Part shown: positions 20,485 to 31,715 of the stretch, piece by piece | Layout of the letters: every line of letters starts with the position of its first letter | Position numbering within the stretch: position 1 is the stretch's first letter | From: Lepraria neglecta | Lineage: Eukaryota; Ascomycota; Lecanoromycetes; Lecanorales; Stereocaulaceae | Direction of reading: 5' to 3' | NCBI GenBank assembly: GCA_033220425.1 | Contig: CM065651.1 | Coordinates: 124,001-188,000, forward strand | DNA length: 64,000 nt | The notes under the pieces: generated by a model | The model's database searches: none | What the model was told of the DNA's origin: nothing | The model's input: the letters and a program-made list of their open reading frames with translations, nothing else | Made by a program: the position numbers and the translations under genes

Positions 20485-22413
20485 TCAATGTGAGGAATCG
20501 AGCGTAACCACCTCATGTACGATACGCTGTAACGTCGCTTTTGTAGTACAACCATTAACCACCACCCTGATGAAGCTACCGTGCGGCCCCGGCGCAAAGT
20601 CAATCATAAGACCTCGCGAACCCAGGCGATCACATATCGATCTAGTGTGCCGAGTCACTTCATCAACCGGCACCATGCTAATATCACCGCTTCCATCCGG
20701 CTGATGATAGAAGCACACCTGCAGGCACGGCGGCGGGAATGTCGAGACGAGGATCAAATCTGGGTGCTCGTGCACAAGTGAAGCTAGATATTGAGCGTTG
20801 TCGAATCCCGTCTCGACATAGCGACCCAATCCCTCGTAGCCTTGGTAGATCCAGCTCAGAGCCAGTTTTAGACTGTCTCCTTTCCGACCACACTGGAGCG
20901 TCGCATCCGCCAGATCCCAGCTGACCTCGTCGTCCTCGTCTGACTTCTGGTGGAAGAGATACCCGGCCTCGGATCTGTTGGCGCGCCAAAAGACCCGCAT
21001 GTCGCTGGCCAGCAGGAAAGAACAAGTGACCGGGACACCGAGCATCTTGTGTGGGTTCGTGGTGATACTGCGAGCTCTTTCAATACCCCGTAGCTTGTGC
21101 CTGTGTTTGTCGGAAAAGATAGCAGCACCCCCCCATGAGCCATCGACGTGCATCCACAAACCCTCTTTATCACAGAGGTCCGCAATTTCGTGCAACGGGT
21201 CACACGCGCCTAGGACCGTGGTTCCGGCGGTGGCGTTAACGAAGAAAGGTTCGTATCCTTGGAGTCGAGCTTCCTTCAAGAGGGACGTCAGCCGATCGAC
21301 TCGCATTTGTCCTTGCGCGTCCACCGGCACCAGCCACACGTTCCTCGCTCCGATGCCACAGGTTTGCGCTGCCTTCGTGATACTGTAGTGGCTATCTTGG
21401 CTTGTGAACACGACCAGGTTTCGGCCATTGTTGCCCTTGTGTCGTATCGCTGGGAACGCAGTGTTGCGTGCTATCACCAGTGCAGCAAGGTTAGATGCTG
21501 ATCCGCCTGGATGCGTGCCACCCCCGGCATGGGGACCTGTTAGGCCGAAGGAATTGGCGAGCTTTTGGCTTGTGAGTCTTTCGATGACGGAGAGTGCTGG
21601 GGAGACTTTGTAGACGTGGAGCTGTTTTTCACGAAGACACAAGTTAGCATGGGCCATCTCTGAATACACTAACAACCCTCATGACCAGACGCATTTTGGT
21701 CTGAGCTTATACGTACGTTGGTATTCAAGACTGCCAAGATCAACTCGCTGACGACTCCGATGGGATTTGTGGTTGCGTAAAGCTTGTGCAAAAAACCCTG
21801 ATGCCAGGTATTCACGGAGTATTGCAGAATTTTCTCCAATATGTCTGTCAAACCGTCCTTACCGAGGCCTTGCTCGGGGAGCACGAATCCGAGACACTTA
21901 ATGAGCTCTTTTGGCTCCAAAGGGATGATGGCAGAGACCTGATCGACCGGGTCTGGCATTGCGTTGGGGATCCCCTTGGGTGCATCTTGAGCCTGTTTCT
22001 TTTCGACAGAGATGTCGTGTAAGTCTGACGTTCCATTATTGATCCTTTCAGGTATATTTCCGTTGAACCCAATGGGTGGACCTTGAGCCTGTTTTTTATC
22101 GGCGTCGGCAATGAAAGGTATCAGAAGATCCTGGGTTGCCTTGAGGAGCTGGATGGAAGAGTCGAATTAGCAGCGTTTCCTTGGTATTGGTTCATGAAGT
22201 TCAGCTTTGTATCTTGAGATTTTGTCTTGCATCTCTCCCTTCTACTCCCTGAAAAATTGTTGTTGAAGCTTTCCATAGTGAAGGTGGACAGAGCAAGCTT
22301 ACATCTGCGGTCTCATGGGCGCGGTCAATATAATCGCCACCAGCATCGTTATGGCGAGTGCCATTAATATTAATGTGGCCATTTGTGAAGCTATGATCGA
22401 TTGAAGGTGCCAT
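20485..22413 (-). CDS. PLP-dependent group II amino-acid decarboxylase
   Basis: Three exons are proposed: 22303-22413, 21717-22148 and 20485-21621 (introns of 154 and 95 nt), giving 559 aa. It resembles glutamate/cysteine-sulfinate/aspartate decarboxylases: SVNTWHQGFLHKLYA, GVVSELILAVLNTNLHVY across the second splice, THPGGSASNLAALVIARN, HVDGSWGG (Asp341, PLP ring nitrogen) and TTNPHKMLGVP with the Schiff-base Lys373. His259 in SQDSHYS is the ring-stacking residue. Near residues 55-95 the motif KKQAQ recurs at about 38-codon spacing, a small internal duplication in an otherwise variable N-terminal region. The substrate is not determined; aspartate to beta-alanine, or a modified acidic or aromatic amino acid, are all possible. 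Confidence 0.9.
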
Positions 22414-22630
22414 TATAATATTGAAGACATACGAAACGAGTAACGTCTGTGACTGAGAGCGGTAACAAATGATGTCTGAGAGGAGGCTGTGTTTCCAGCA
22501 GGACCATAGCCACGCTTATATTAAGACTGTTTGCTGAGCTGATTTAATCAAGAGGACGATGCCCGATAGCTTGTGATATGACGAATCTGGCCCGTTAGCC
22601 CACAATACCAAAAATGGGAAGGTGTCTGCG

Positions 22631-22760
22631 CCAGTAGTATCCATCTGCGGCAACACGACTGCGGCATGCAAGCACTGCGACGAGGTCAAGAGGAGATGCA
22701 GGGTGCTTCACTTTGCCCTCCAAGCCACGGGGAGAGGAAGGGTCGGCGATCACTGAATAA
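22631..22760 (+). pseudogene. Zn2Cys6 transcription-factor fragment, degenerate
   Basis: One frame reads AACKHCDEVKRRCRV, the CxxC-x6-C first half of a fungal binuclear zinc cluster (Cys codons at 22667, 22676 and 22697). In the next frame over, the sequence continues GASLCPPS, which would supply the fourth Cys at the right distance, with Ser where the fifth Cys belongs. This suggests a one-base shift and a lost Cys in a dead regulator. It is short, so coincidence is possible. Confidence 0.35.
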
Positions 22761-23114
22761 GGTAGCTGGTTTAGATATACTAAATTATTTCAAGATTCAA
22801 TACGATATCATCATCAATCGGGAACTATATAGATGCTCCGAGTATGGAAACCCTTACCAAGACGAGCGGGCACCCTAAGCCTAACTTCAGCCCCTTAAAG
22901 ACCTATGTCTTTCAGCGAAGACCAGATGCGGTCTATATACTAGACATTCTAGAGGCAAGGATTACTCGTCCGGTCAGCATGCTATTCTTTTTGGCACGCT
23001 AAGTTATACCTGCTATTGTAGCCGGATTATATGTTGGCGGTCTTGGCGTTTGTGGCTGATCTGAAATTGGACCTCAACTGCGCATAAATTGGCTAATTCC
23101 CAGCTTTTCTGGTA

Positions 23115-23242
23115 CACAAGTTGGCAATATCATAACTCTATTGACAGATAAAGTGACAGGTTCTAAGCTCTTCTGACCCACAAGTTAGCAATATCTCAAC
23201 TCTATTGACAGACAAAATGAAAGGTTCTCAGCTCTTCCAACA
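23115..23242. repeat. 64-bp tandem repeat, two copies
   Basis: Two adjacent units begin CACAAGTTGGCAAT and CACAAGTTAGCAAT, exactly 64 bp apart, and share TCTATTGACAGA and CTCTTC blocks. A few bases of a third copy follow. Confidence 0.6.
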
Positions 23243-23553
23243 CATATATTGGTGCACTTTCAGCGCTTATTGTGCTGAAAACAATGCTTTGCAACTCTTG
23301 CAAGAATGCCAAGACCGTCAATATTTAATCCACAATAACACGCCTAGGGCTAGCGTGCCAAGAAGAATAGCTTTCGGATCGCACGAGTATCATCCGAGGA
23401 CGTTACGCTGAACAAACTATGTAATCATATTCGGGAAAGGCCGAATTAATATCCTTGGTCCAACCTTGAAGCGTATTCACTGCCATAGCTCGTGGTTAGA
23501 CAATTGTTATTAGAATATTTCGCATATTCGAACGCTCCATGTGCACCGGACGT

Positions 23554-24279
23554 CTAGGTACCCAAACTAACAAAAGCAGAGAGAGCGAATGCAGCTACTG
23601 CAATTGCAAATGCGTACGGCAAAAAGACGGTAAGGAATAAGCGAAATTGAGCCGAAATTTGAGAGATTCTGCAGCTTTCGCGATGGTAGAAATATTCGGA
23701 TGAGACCTCAGCCATGATTAGTGTACTTAGAGAGTATGTCGACAGCGACAACAGATGGAGTGCTGCGAAGCGGGCGAGGTGTTCAACGAAACAATGCATG
23801 AAGACCATTGTCTCCTGGAATAAAGCTTTTCCAAGAGCTGCATTATCAGCCATGTCCGGGTTCTTCAATATCAGTATTATTGTTGTCTGATGGCAATTGT
23901 GCGCAGGAGACGCCTCGGAGATGCTGGAACTTGGCTGACTATAAATTGATAAAGATGTGACAGTAAAAAAATGTCAAAACGCAGAAAGGAAATAAGCAGA
24001 AAGGAGAAAGTCAGATGCAGGTAGCACCGGTGGGCCGTGCATAGAGCGCTGACGTCTTGGCTGTCCCACACGTCATCTCTTACCTTTACTCCCCATGTCT
24101 TTGCCTTGTATGGCTAAATGCATAGTGTGATTCGCCACTAGAGTTAGATAGGCAGCTGTTTCCGCAGGATCCGAGCTGTGTTTCTGACAAAGGAATTTGC
24201 AGACGTAAGATGCAAGGCAGACGGTACAGGGGATATTAATATATCGAGGATGTAGATCCAGATCCAAATCCTGACTCAA
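23554..24279 (-). CDS. Possible small membrane-protein gene of unknown function
   Basis: Two frames look coding. The upstream one (24084-24279) begins with ATG and includes AAYLTLVANHTMHLAIQGKD. The downstream one (23554 to about 23868) has NPDMADNAALGKALFQET, then SEYFYHRESCRISQISAQF, and ends in a hydrophobic helix of about 20 residues. A GTAAGA donor closes the first frame, but it ends in phase 1 and no acceptor joins it in frame to the second. A small extra exon may be missing, or the gene may carry a frameshift. I do not recognise the family. Confidence 0.3.
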
Positions 24280-24603
24280 GATTCAAGATTAGACAGGCCA
24301 GAATGTGGCAATTTGACATCATTATTATACTATTCTGTGGACGAGGGACCGTACGGAGGAGCTACTGTAAGCACAGTGGCCCTACAGGGCTGAGGTTAGC
24401 ACTAGCGCTTAGAAAGACTCGCACTCCCTAGGCACGAAATCCGATTCGCTCTGATTGTCTCTCTACTGCTCGTGCTCATCTTTACAACAAGCAGGGTATA
24501 CTGCATAGTTTATGGATTAATGGTGGTTTAATTGATTGATTAGCTATCTAGTAGGATGTTGGTGGTGCTTGTTGTATTTACAAAGCTTCAGCCCTATGCC
24601 TTA

Positions 24604-24716
24604 GAAGGGTTCACCCCCAAGTGTGCAAACCCCCCAAGTGCGCAACCCTATAGGGCTGACTGGGTTGCGCAACTTGGGGGTTGCGCACTTGGGGGCACTT
24701 GGGGGGTGAACCCTTC
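24604..24716. mobile_element. Palindromic MITE with TA target duplication (113 bp)
   Basis: This is an almost perfect inverted repeat. The left arm starts GAAGGGTTCACCCCC and carries CCAAGTG and TGCGCAACCC blocks; the right arm is their reverse complement, ending GGGGGTGAACCCTTC. The loop of about 15 bases is near 24649-24663. TA lies on both sides (24602-24603 and 24717-24718), as expected for Tc1/mariner-mobilised elements. It shows no RIP-type decay. Confidence 0.7.
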
Positions 24717-24862
24717 TAGTGGCTTGGCGCGCGGATAGTTGCCTCTATGCTCCAACACTCATTTCACATACTACAGATACTACAGTACCTTAAAGAGTAA
24801 GGTTTAGCGATTCGGAAAGCCACGAAGTAGGAAGTATGGCAGCGGGATAGCGGGAGATCATT

Positions 24863-25063
24863 CCAAGCCGGACAATTTAAAGCCAGTTAGCGTTAAGGAA
24901 GGGAGGGTGTGGGGAGTAGGACGTAGGTCAAGCTAATCCGGAGAATTTAAAGACCAATTAGCATCAAGAAGATATACTACTGTAGGTATGGAGCATGGGA
25001 GCCGGACGCAGATCGCACACCATCCCTAAGCCGGAGAATTTAAAGGCCAATTAGGGTCAAGGT
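24863..25063 (+). repeat. Three dispersed copies of a 37-bp motif
   Basis: Copies at about 24863-24899, 24930-24968 and 25026-25063 share AAGCC/TCCGGA, GAATTTAAAG and CCAATTAG blocks with a few changes. The spacers between them differ. They lie upstream of the gene at 25832. Function is unknown. Confidence 0.5.
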
Positions 25064-25831
25064 AAGCACACCCTGGTTCACTAAACGAAACCTCCAAGCC
25101 ACTAGTACTGAGCCGACATCACTGGCACTATTAGCCGCACCTACAGCGGACCTTCGACCTAGGGTGGGGAATTCCGCGGGGTAAAATGCTCGACTTCAGA
25201 GGCGGGCATCCATTGTTTATCACACGTGTTGGTAATTTACTGGCTGATTATACAAAAAGATGATTGAACTCTCCACCGCTTAATCTTCATCCTTAACCCT
25301 TCACTGACAGAATCAAGCCTAGTTAAAAAATATATATTGTTTCACCTGATCACTAAGCCCGATTGGGATTGTTTGAGGCGAGGCTGCTCTTCAGGCCACC
25401 TGTCAGCCCTTACCTCTTTCTCATCTTACGACGGGATAGCCGCGATTTCACCATCCATCCCCGTGCTCAGGTTCTTCATCCTTCACCCTTGGCATGGCAC
25501 AGGCCCAGTCAGCAATGATGCCATCTCCCGACCCACTCGCGTCGCGTCAGCCACGGGCTTTGGGCGCCGGCGCTAGCTGACAGTACGGAATGGAGTTGCT
25601 TCCTCTGGCCTTCTATCGGCGGCAAGGTTGTTGAGGCGTCATGGTGAGGCCAGAACCGGTGGCAATTACGTAGACCCCCTGCAAGCAGCTTTTCATTTCC
25701 AAGCTCTTCCCATTTTCTAAAACTCCATCATCACCAGGCAAGATAAGATCCAATGCGTCACTGCGGCAGAAGGTAGGTTTGATCTTTTGACCGGTTTCAC
25801 ATCAAATAGATTTGACAATCGGATTGACAGT
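25064..25831. other. Upstream region of the coiled-coil gene
   Basis: No gene was recognised. The open frames here have no ATG-started similarity to known families. The region probably holds the promoter and leader of the gene at 25832. Confidence 0.4.
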
Positions 25832-28800
25832 ATGGCTCGGACCGCAGCTACTGACAGAGCTTGGGCGAGAGAGGAACTGGACAAAAAAAGTGCTCACATT
25901 CGGAGGCTTGAAGCAGAGAACGAGCAACTGCGGAGAGCGAACAGAATTATAGAAACAGAAAGGGATGAAACGATCAGAGTTTGTAGGGACCTTATAAAGC
26001 AAAACGGGCACTGCTGGCGCTGTCTGGAACGCCTCAACGCTAATAACAGGTACTTGCCGGTCGCGCCTACCGAGACTGAGATAAGTCAAAATCAGAATAC
26101 GGAATCTCCATTGGCGAAGAATCCTCGAGATCGTTATCGAGATAACATCCTACCTCGCGATGATCAGTGTGATTTATCTTCCGCCAGGAGCGCTACAACT
26201 CATCCTACATCAATTAACCTAACGGAGCCGTCAGCATCCATATTTGGCGAGGGTTTTAATGTCCTTACGGCTTCATTGACCACTGACTCAGTCCCGTCAG
26301 ATAGCAATGGCTCATCTTTGTTCACGGATGTGCCACCTAACCTGGATACTCAGCTTTCGCCTGCTTCCAGTTTTGAGGATCTCTCGCATGTACGCACGTC
26401 CAGGCATGCCTCATCTATTCCTAGTGGCCTACCCGAGGACGGCAGACGCGACAGGAGAGCAGGCTCGCTGGCACTCAGACACGGGCAACCGGCTTCTCCA
26501 GAACAAAATCCCTGTGATGAGGGCCAATTGGCCCAGTCGCGTCTTGCTCAAAGGAAGGATGAAGAGGGTTTAGGCGAAGGAAGCCTGCAGGCGAAGACGC
26601 CATTCCAGCACGGCAGGGTCGGTCATGGAAGGCGGTTCTCATCGGGAGCATCTTCTGACGTTTCGATGCAGTCTGTGTCGGAGCTGAGAGAAGAGAAGGA
26701 GGTCGCGGCAGAAGTAGGTTCTGAGGAGCTAAGCTCGGCCGACTCTTCGGACTCATCTTCAGCTGAGACAGATGAGGACTCTGACGAGGAGTCCGACGTA
26801 GACCCCGCTACTTCCGTAGATGCCAGTGAGGAGGCTAGAAAGGATACAGATTCCGATCATGCGAGCAGAGAAGGCTCCAAGGGGCTGCCTGGGGATCTCC
26901 GGCATTCTTCTGTTAGCCGCAACACCTTTGAACAGAATCCGCCAACTTTGCAACACCGTAATGGGCCGGCTAGACGAGGTTCAAATAGCCCCCAACTCTC
27001 AACTGAGGCTCATCCGGCGACAAGCGATTCGGGTTCACACAAAACTCGTTCAACTAGTGCTAGGGAGGTATCTTCGGCGTCCATAAGTCTGAAACCGAGC
27101 GCACCCCACATTCCAACAACCTTGGGGAGTCGAAGCTCGGCAACACTCGGTTCCAGTATACAGTCTCGGCCAACTCGAGCGACTCCGGCAGTATCTGCAC
27201 CGGCCACGGCTAGGCAAAGGTGTGACCGGCCTGCACATCATGGTGAGGAAGAAACTGATTCAGACCTGAAGACTGCGATTTGCGAAAGCTACGCGAAATT
27301 CGGGCTCAGCGGGCAGCGGCTGAGATTCTGCTATGAGCCTCAGACGCTAGATCCTACTACGATTAATCTAAATACCAATTGGAAACGGCGGTCCAAGCTG
27401 AATGAGTCAGTTGTTGAGAAGCTGCTACAGATGGGATCCGAGATTTCGGCCTTCCTTCCTCAATCGGACACTGGAAAGGCGATCAAAAAGGAAACAGACT
27501 TGATACGACGCCTGAGTAACTGCAATCGCACTCAAATGGCTTGCGGCAGCCTCAGGGAGGTTGTGGGAGCCCTTCGCCGAGAACGAGACGTGACAAAAGA
27601 TGAACTAAACCTCATCGAGTTTGAGATTTATTCCACGTTGATTGTTTTGAAATGTCAAAGCGAGGGCGAGGCTAGTCACTTGTCCCCAAATTTAATGACG
27701 TTCAATAAGCTGAGTTGAAGCAGTTCGAGGAAACGATCACAACATTTAGCGATTACCAATGCAACCTTCTCGGACTGTACAATAGTCTCCATATGTTTCT
27801 TGCACATCTCAACCAAGCCTGGCATGGCCTTCACCTCTTGGTGCTCATCTACCTGCGTTAGTAACTAACAACCACAACATACCTACCTATATTTACTGAC
27901 TGTTCGTGTCAAAAGTGCGGGTCGGTACTGGCAGACTCGTAAAGTATTTGGTTCCCACTACCCGACCCGCGGCAATTGAACTATTGCTCCAAAAATTTGA
28001 AAAGCCTGAACTTATGGCGAAGTACCGCAAGAGGCTCCATCACCTTGTTTCGCTGTCCGGGCCGGCTTGCACGACTCATATTCAACAAGTGACCCCACTC
28101 AGAAGGCTTCAAGATCGGATGGCTGGGGTAGTAGAGTGAGTATGAAGCAATATGGTTCCAGTATATCGCTAACACAACAAGGCCTTCCATTGTCCGATCG
28201 GCTCTAGGATATAGCCATCGATATCAGAGCGATACTGAATTGGACTCACCGCGGCCACTTCTTTCGACACCCAAGGCAATTCCCAACTACCCGCGCACGC
28301 TCACTACTCCAAGCGAACGTCATGATGCCTACAATACCTTGCACGGTGGGGGCACTGTCCGTTCCACATTACAGAGCGGCTCGCAAAACATGGACACGCC
28401 TCGTCTGACGGCAATGGCCGAGCGGACAGGACTCAGAAAGAGCGTTTATGTCGATCCCAACGAGGAAGATGGAGAAGATAACAATAGGCCTGCTAGTAAA
28501 CGGCGATGCGGCGTAGATCGTGTGAATGACTATGACACTGGCTGTGCGATTGACGATGCTGCGACGCCGATTTCAGAAGGTACGCCTTTACACAGATGGT
28601 TTGCTTGGGAGCAATGACCCGTGGCTAACCATTCATGCACTTGGTAGGTTTCCAAGAGGCGACCGGAGTCCAATCGTCGGCGGAGTTTATGGAACAGACG
28701 GGAGAGGAGTCTGGAGCAGAGACTCAGGGCGACTCTGGATATGGCGGTAAGTGCTGGAACCCTTTCTGATAGGCTCGGGCTGATCATATAGCATCAACTG

Positions 28801-29150
28801 ATGATGCAACAGAAGCCATAGATGATCTGTGCACAAATCTACATATAGCCACCGACTCAGGATCTCCGTGGTTGCAAATGCCACCGGTTCCGATCGACGG
28901 ATACATGCAAATGCAGGCAGAATCGCAGGCACCCATTGAAGGAGATTATTCGACAGAGGCCACTAGACACAGTCCCAACTACAATCTATACGACCCACGG
29001 CTTCCGAATGTTCCTCAACAAGGTCCGTCCGCTGGTCGTGTAGAGCCGGTGAATCATTGGAATTCCTCGGCAGCACGTCTTCCACAGGAGGTGATAGACT
29101 CTGTGGAAGACGGTACGGTGGATCCTAAGGCCCTAGAGTTACGGTCTTGA
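25832..29150 (+). CDS. Large multi-exon coiled-coil/Ser-rich protein, unknown function
   Basis: The first exon runs from the ATG at 25832 to about 27715. It encodes a coiled coil (RRLEAENEQLRRANRII, residues about 26-60), a CWRC pair, a long disordered Ser/Asp/Glu-rich part and a second helical part. Further exons fit at about 27715-27856, 27916-28135, 28182-28579, 28648-28746 and 28792-29150. Their introns are 59, 46, 68 and 45 nt, all GT-AG, and they join in phase. PASKRRCGVDR looks like a nuclear localisation signal. The junction near 27640-27715 is unresolved: the first frame ends in TGA at 27716 while the next frame is shifted, so either an intron with a weak donor or a frameshift lies there. 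I do not recognise the family. It may not belong to the metabolic cluster. Confidence 0.5.
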
Positions 29151-31715
29151 GATTGGATGTGGTGACCGATTCTCTCCTCAAAAGTTTGAGAATTCTGCCA
29201 TCAGCTAGACACGGTCCTAGGCAACGTGTTTTGAATCCAGTGCCGTAACTGCTCGATGACTCTCCATAGGTTATTATGTCTCGAGCCGCTACACCTCCAT
29301 CCCAGCCATAAGTTTTTGGCGCTGCCGATCGGAGCTTCTTCATTGGGAGGTTCAATGTTGTCTGCCTCATCATGTCTTATTGTGTGGCGAGAAATATACC
29401 CCCGGCCTGGAAGCAAATCTTACCCTTCATAGCGGCACTGCTCGGTGGCTCGATGGCGTTTTGTTCTGCGTGCAGAGAGCTGACTCGGAGTCCACCCTGC
29501 CACATCGGCGGAGCATAGGAACCGTAGGGGGGGACGATGATTAGTAATCGGAGGCTTGGCTGCTTCGATGTAGCATCTGAGCGAGCATGCTTGGATTAGC
29601 TTTAGGTAAAAGAAAATATTCTGTCGGGGGCTGCGAAAAAGAAGCCTTTGTATCTGGCGACAAGTACTCACGTACCAGCTCTACGATGTCACAAGATCAG
29701 CTACATACCCTGTCGTCCATGGAATACCTCCGTCTTGAAAAGGTTGGGCACCGCTGCATGCAGATTCTCGACTGAGCATATACCACTCAGCAAGCCTGCG
29801 GCAAATTTGGAAGCGGGGCTCCTCGGACACGTTCTCTGAGTATAGGTGGACTCGGCAGCGACGGTCCTGAACTCTATGCACGGAGCTCCATGATTCCAAC
29901 ATCCTCGTGGTCTAGCGACTACCGACATTGAAGAAGCTAATGCAGAGTATCAAGTTCTATTCACGACTGGAGATCTCGTGCCATTCCCCATGTCACAAGT
30001 CCACGGCGTCATGATTTGTCCCATCTCCAAGAACTAATACCCTTACGCAGATCGACATGCTAGCAATACTTCAGGTATTCCCCTCAATCATTTCAGTATC
30101 AGTTGATAGGAACTTACTGATATCTCTTATTCATCAAAACTATTGACACACTCTCAAGTATGCGCAAATTTTACCAACTGGGTGGTTGTTTCAACAACTC
30201 ATTCGTCTACGCAAAATCTCCACATTTCTGCTCAAGAACTCCAACCCTTAGAATCTTTTTCTTTAATTACTGCTCCAAGGGGCAACTTACACTTCAAGGA
30301 CTCCAATAATCTGGGAGACCGCTGACGTACAAGGAGAGAGAAGTCGTCAGAGCAAGCAGGTACGTATTGCGGTACAAAGAACGCACAGACTATTATACTT
30401 TTCCTCATGCAATCAACGCGGCTACTGCACCTTGTTAAGTTACGTCTCAACCATGTACTTCAAAATTGGGACTAACCACCTGGGGAGGTAACAGCCAAAG
30501 ACGCCGGCAACGCGGAAAGCGTACTATTTGAGAGACTATTCTTGAAATAAAGGTAACAGACGTGGCGGTTTGTAGCGCGGCGATATCAAACATCTTCCGG
30601 GACTCGTCATAGACTCTGTCAGTATTGTGAGTTGCCACCTAATGATGTGATGGATTTTCACTTTTCTGACCCACTCGGTCCTCTTCCGAAGAGAGTTCCT
30701 TGTCATGAATGCCAGAAAGCAGAGCAAACAGCGGCAAACGGAGAGATCCAACAAATATCCCCCCAACCTTAGACAGACGCCCCATCACACCTCTGCCCTC
30801 GACCTGAAGCCTTCTAGCAGCTTTCGTCCAGTACTGCTTCTCCTAAGGTGGATCAACAAGGATACGGATTGAGACCGCTTTTGCGTAGCAATTTCACTAG
30901 CAATGAAGTATGCCACAGATCCGATTACCCGTCTATTTAAGGGATGTTCTTTAGCATATTGAGGACGACTTGATTGATTCTCTATGGGAGATGCGTGCTA
31001 TTTATGCGCACCAGGTAGTAGGGCTGAGTAGGGCTGAGAGGTGATTTATGCTAACGATGTTCGTGATAAGTACTGAGTCGGAGAGAGTGAGAAAGGGAAG
31101 GAATACTAGAGCGTGTTCGTCTTTAGTTTATTGTATTAGTGTTTGGGATAGTGGTTGCCGTTGGAGATTGGTACCCTACTGATGAAGCATCTAAGCGGAC
31201 TCTCTCGTATACCTCTGTCGCCCTCCACCCCCTCCGCTGGACCGAACGCTTATAGACACTGTTTTGTAGAATCTGAATGTCCCGATGAGCGAGCTTTAAG
31301 GTGAAGAATTTAATAATTCCTGCTTTATCCAGTGAATTTACTGGCTCCATTGTTCGGTGGCCCTGCTGTCTTGTTGTTCCATGAATAGTGTCAAATCTTC
31401 TCGCGAGCAGCATCGGCGTGATGAATACTAGGTTTAGCTATTAAATACGCGCTTTAAGACGAGTCTCGTTGAACGGGTTTCGTCTGAAACTAACTGTGTG
31501 GGCTAAGACAACCGTCAGGAGCTTCTAAGATGGTTACCCGAATAGTTCATCCGAATATATAAGGACACTCCTTTAGAGTTTTGTGCGGATTGCAATATCG
31601 CGGATCACAAAGTCATTTATATGCAGCCATACTCAAGCGTGCTAGGTTTGGTTTTCGTATAAATTTAGGTCATAATGATTGTATTGTCTCTTCATACTGA
31701 ATGACCAGTAGGAGT
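29151..31715. other. Long intergenic stretch without a recognised gene
   Basis: This is 2.6 kb of ordinary composition. Only short frames of no recognisable family are present on either strand, and no RNA gene or repeat unit was seen. It separates the coiled-coil gene from the CoA-ligase gene and may mark an edge of the cluster. Confidence 0.4.

Larger units (their letters stand above)
22414..23553. other. Intergenic with regulator relic and tandem repeat
   Basis: No intact gene is visible. The region holds a Zn2Cys6-like scrap at about 22631-22760 and a 64-bp tandem repeat at 23115-23242, both listed separately. Confidence 0.4.

Noticed and set aside
24604-24716. Transcription terminator hairpin
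   Set aside because: Length, TA duplication and lack of an adjacent gene end fit a MITE better.
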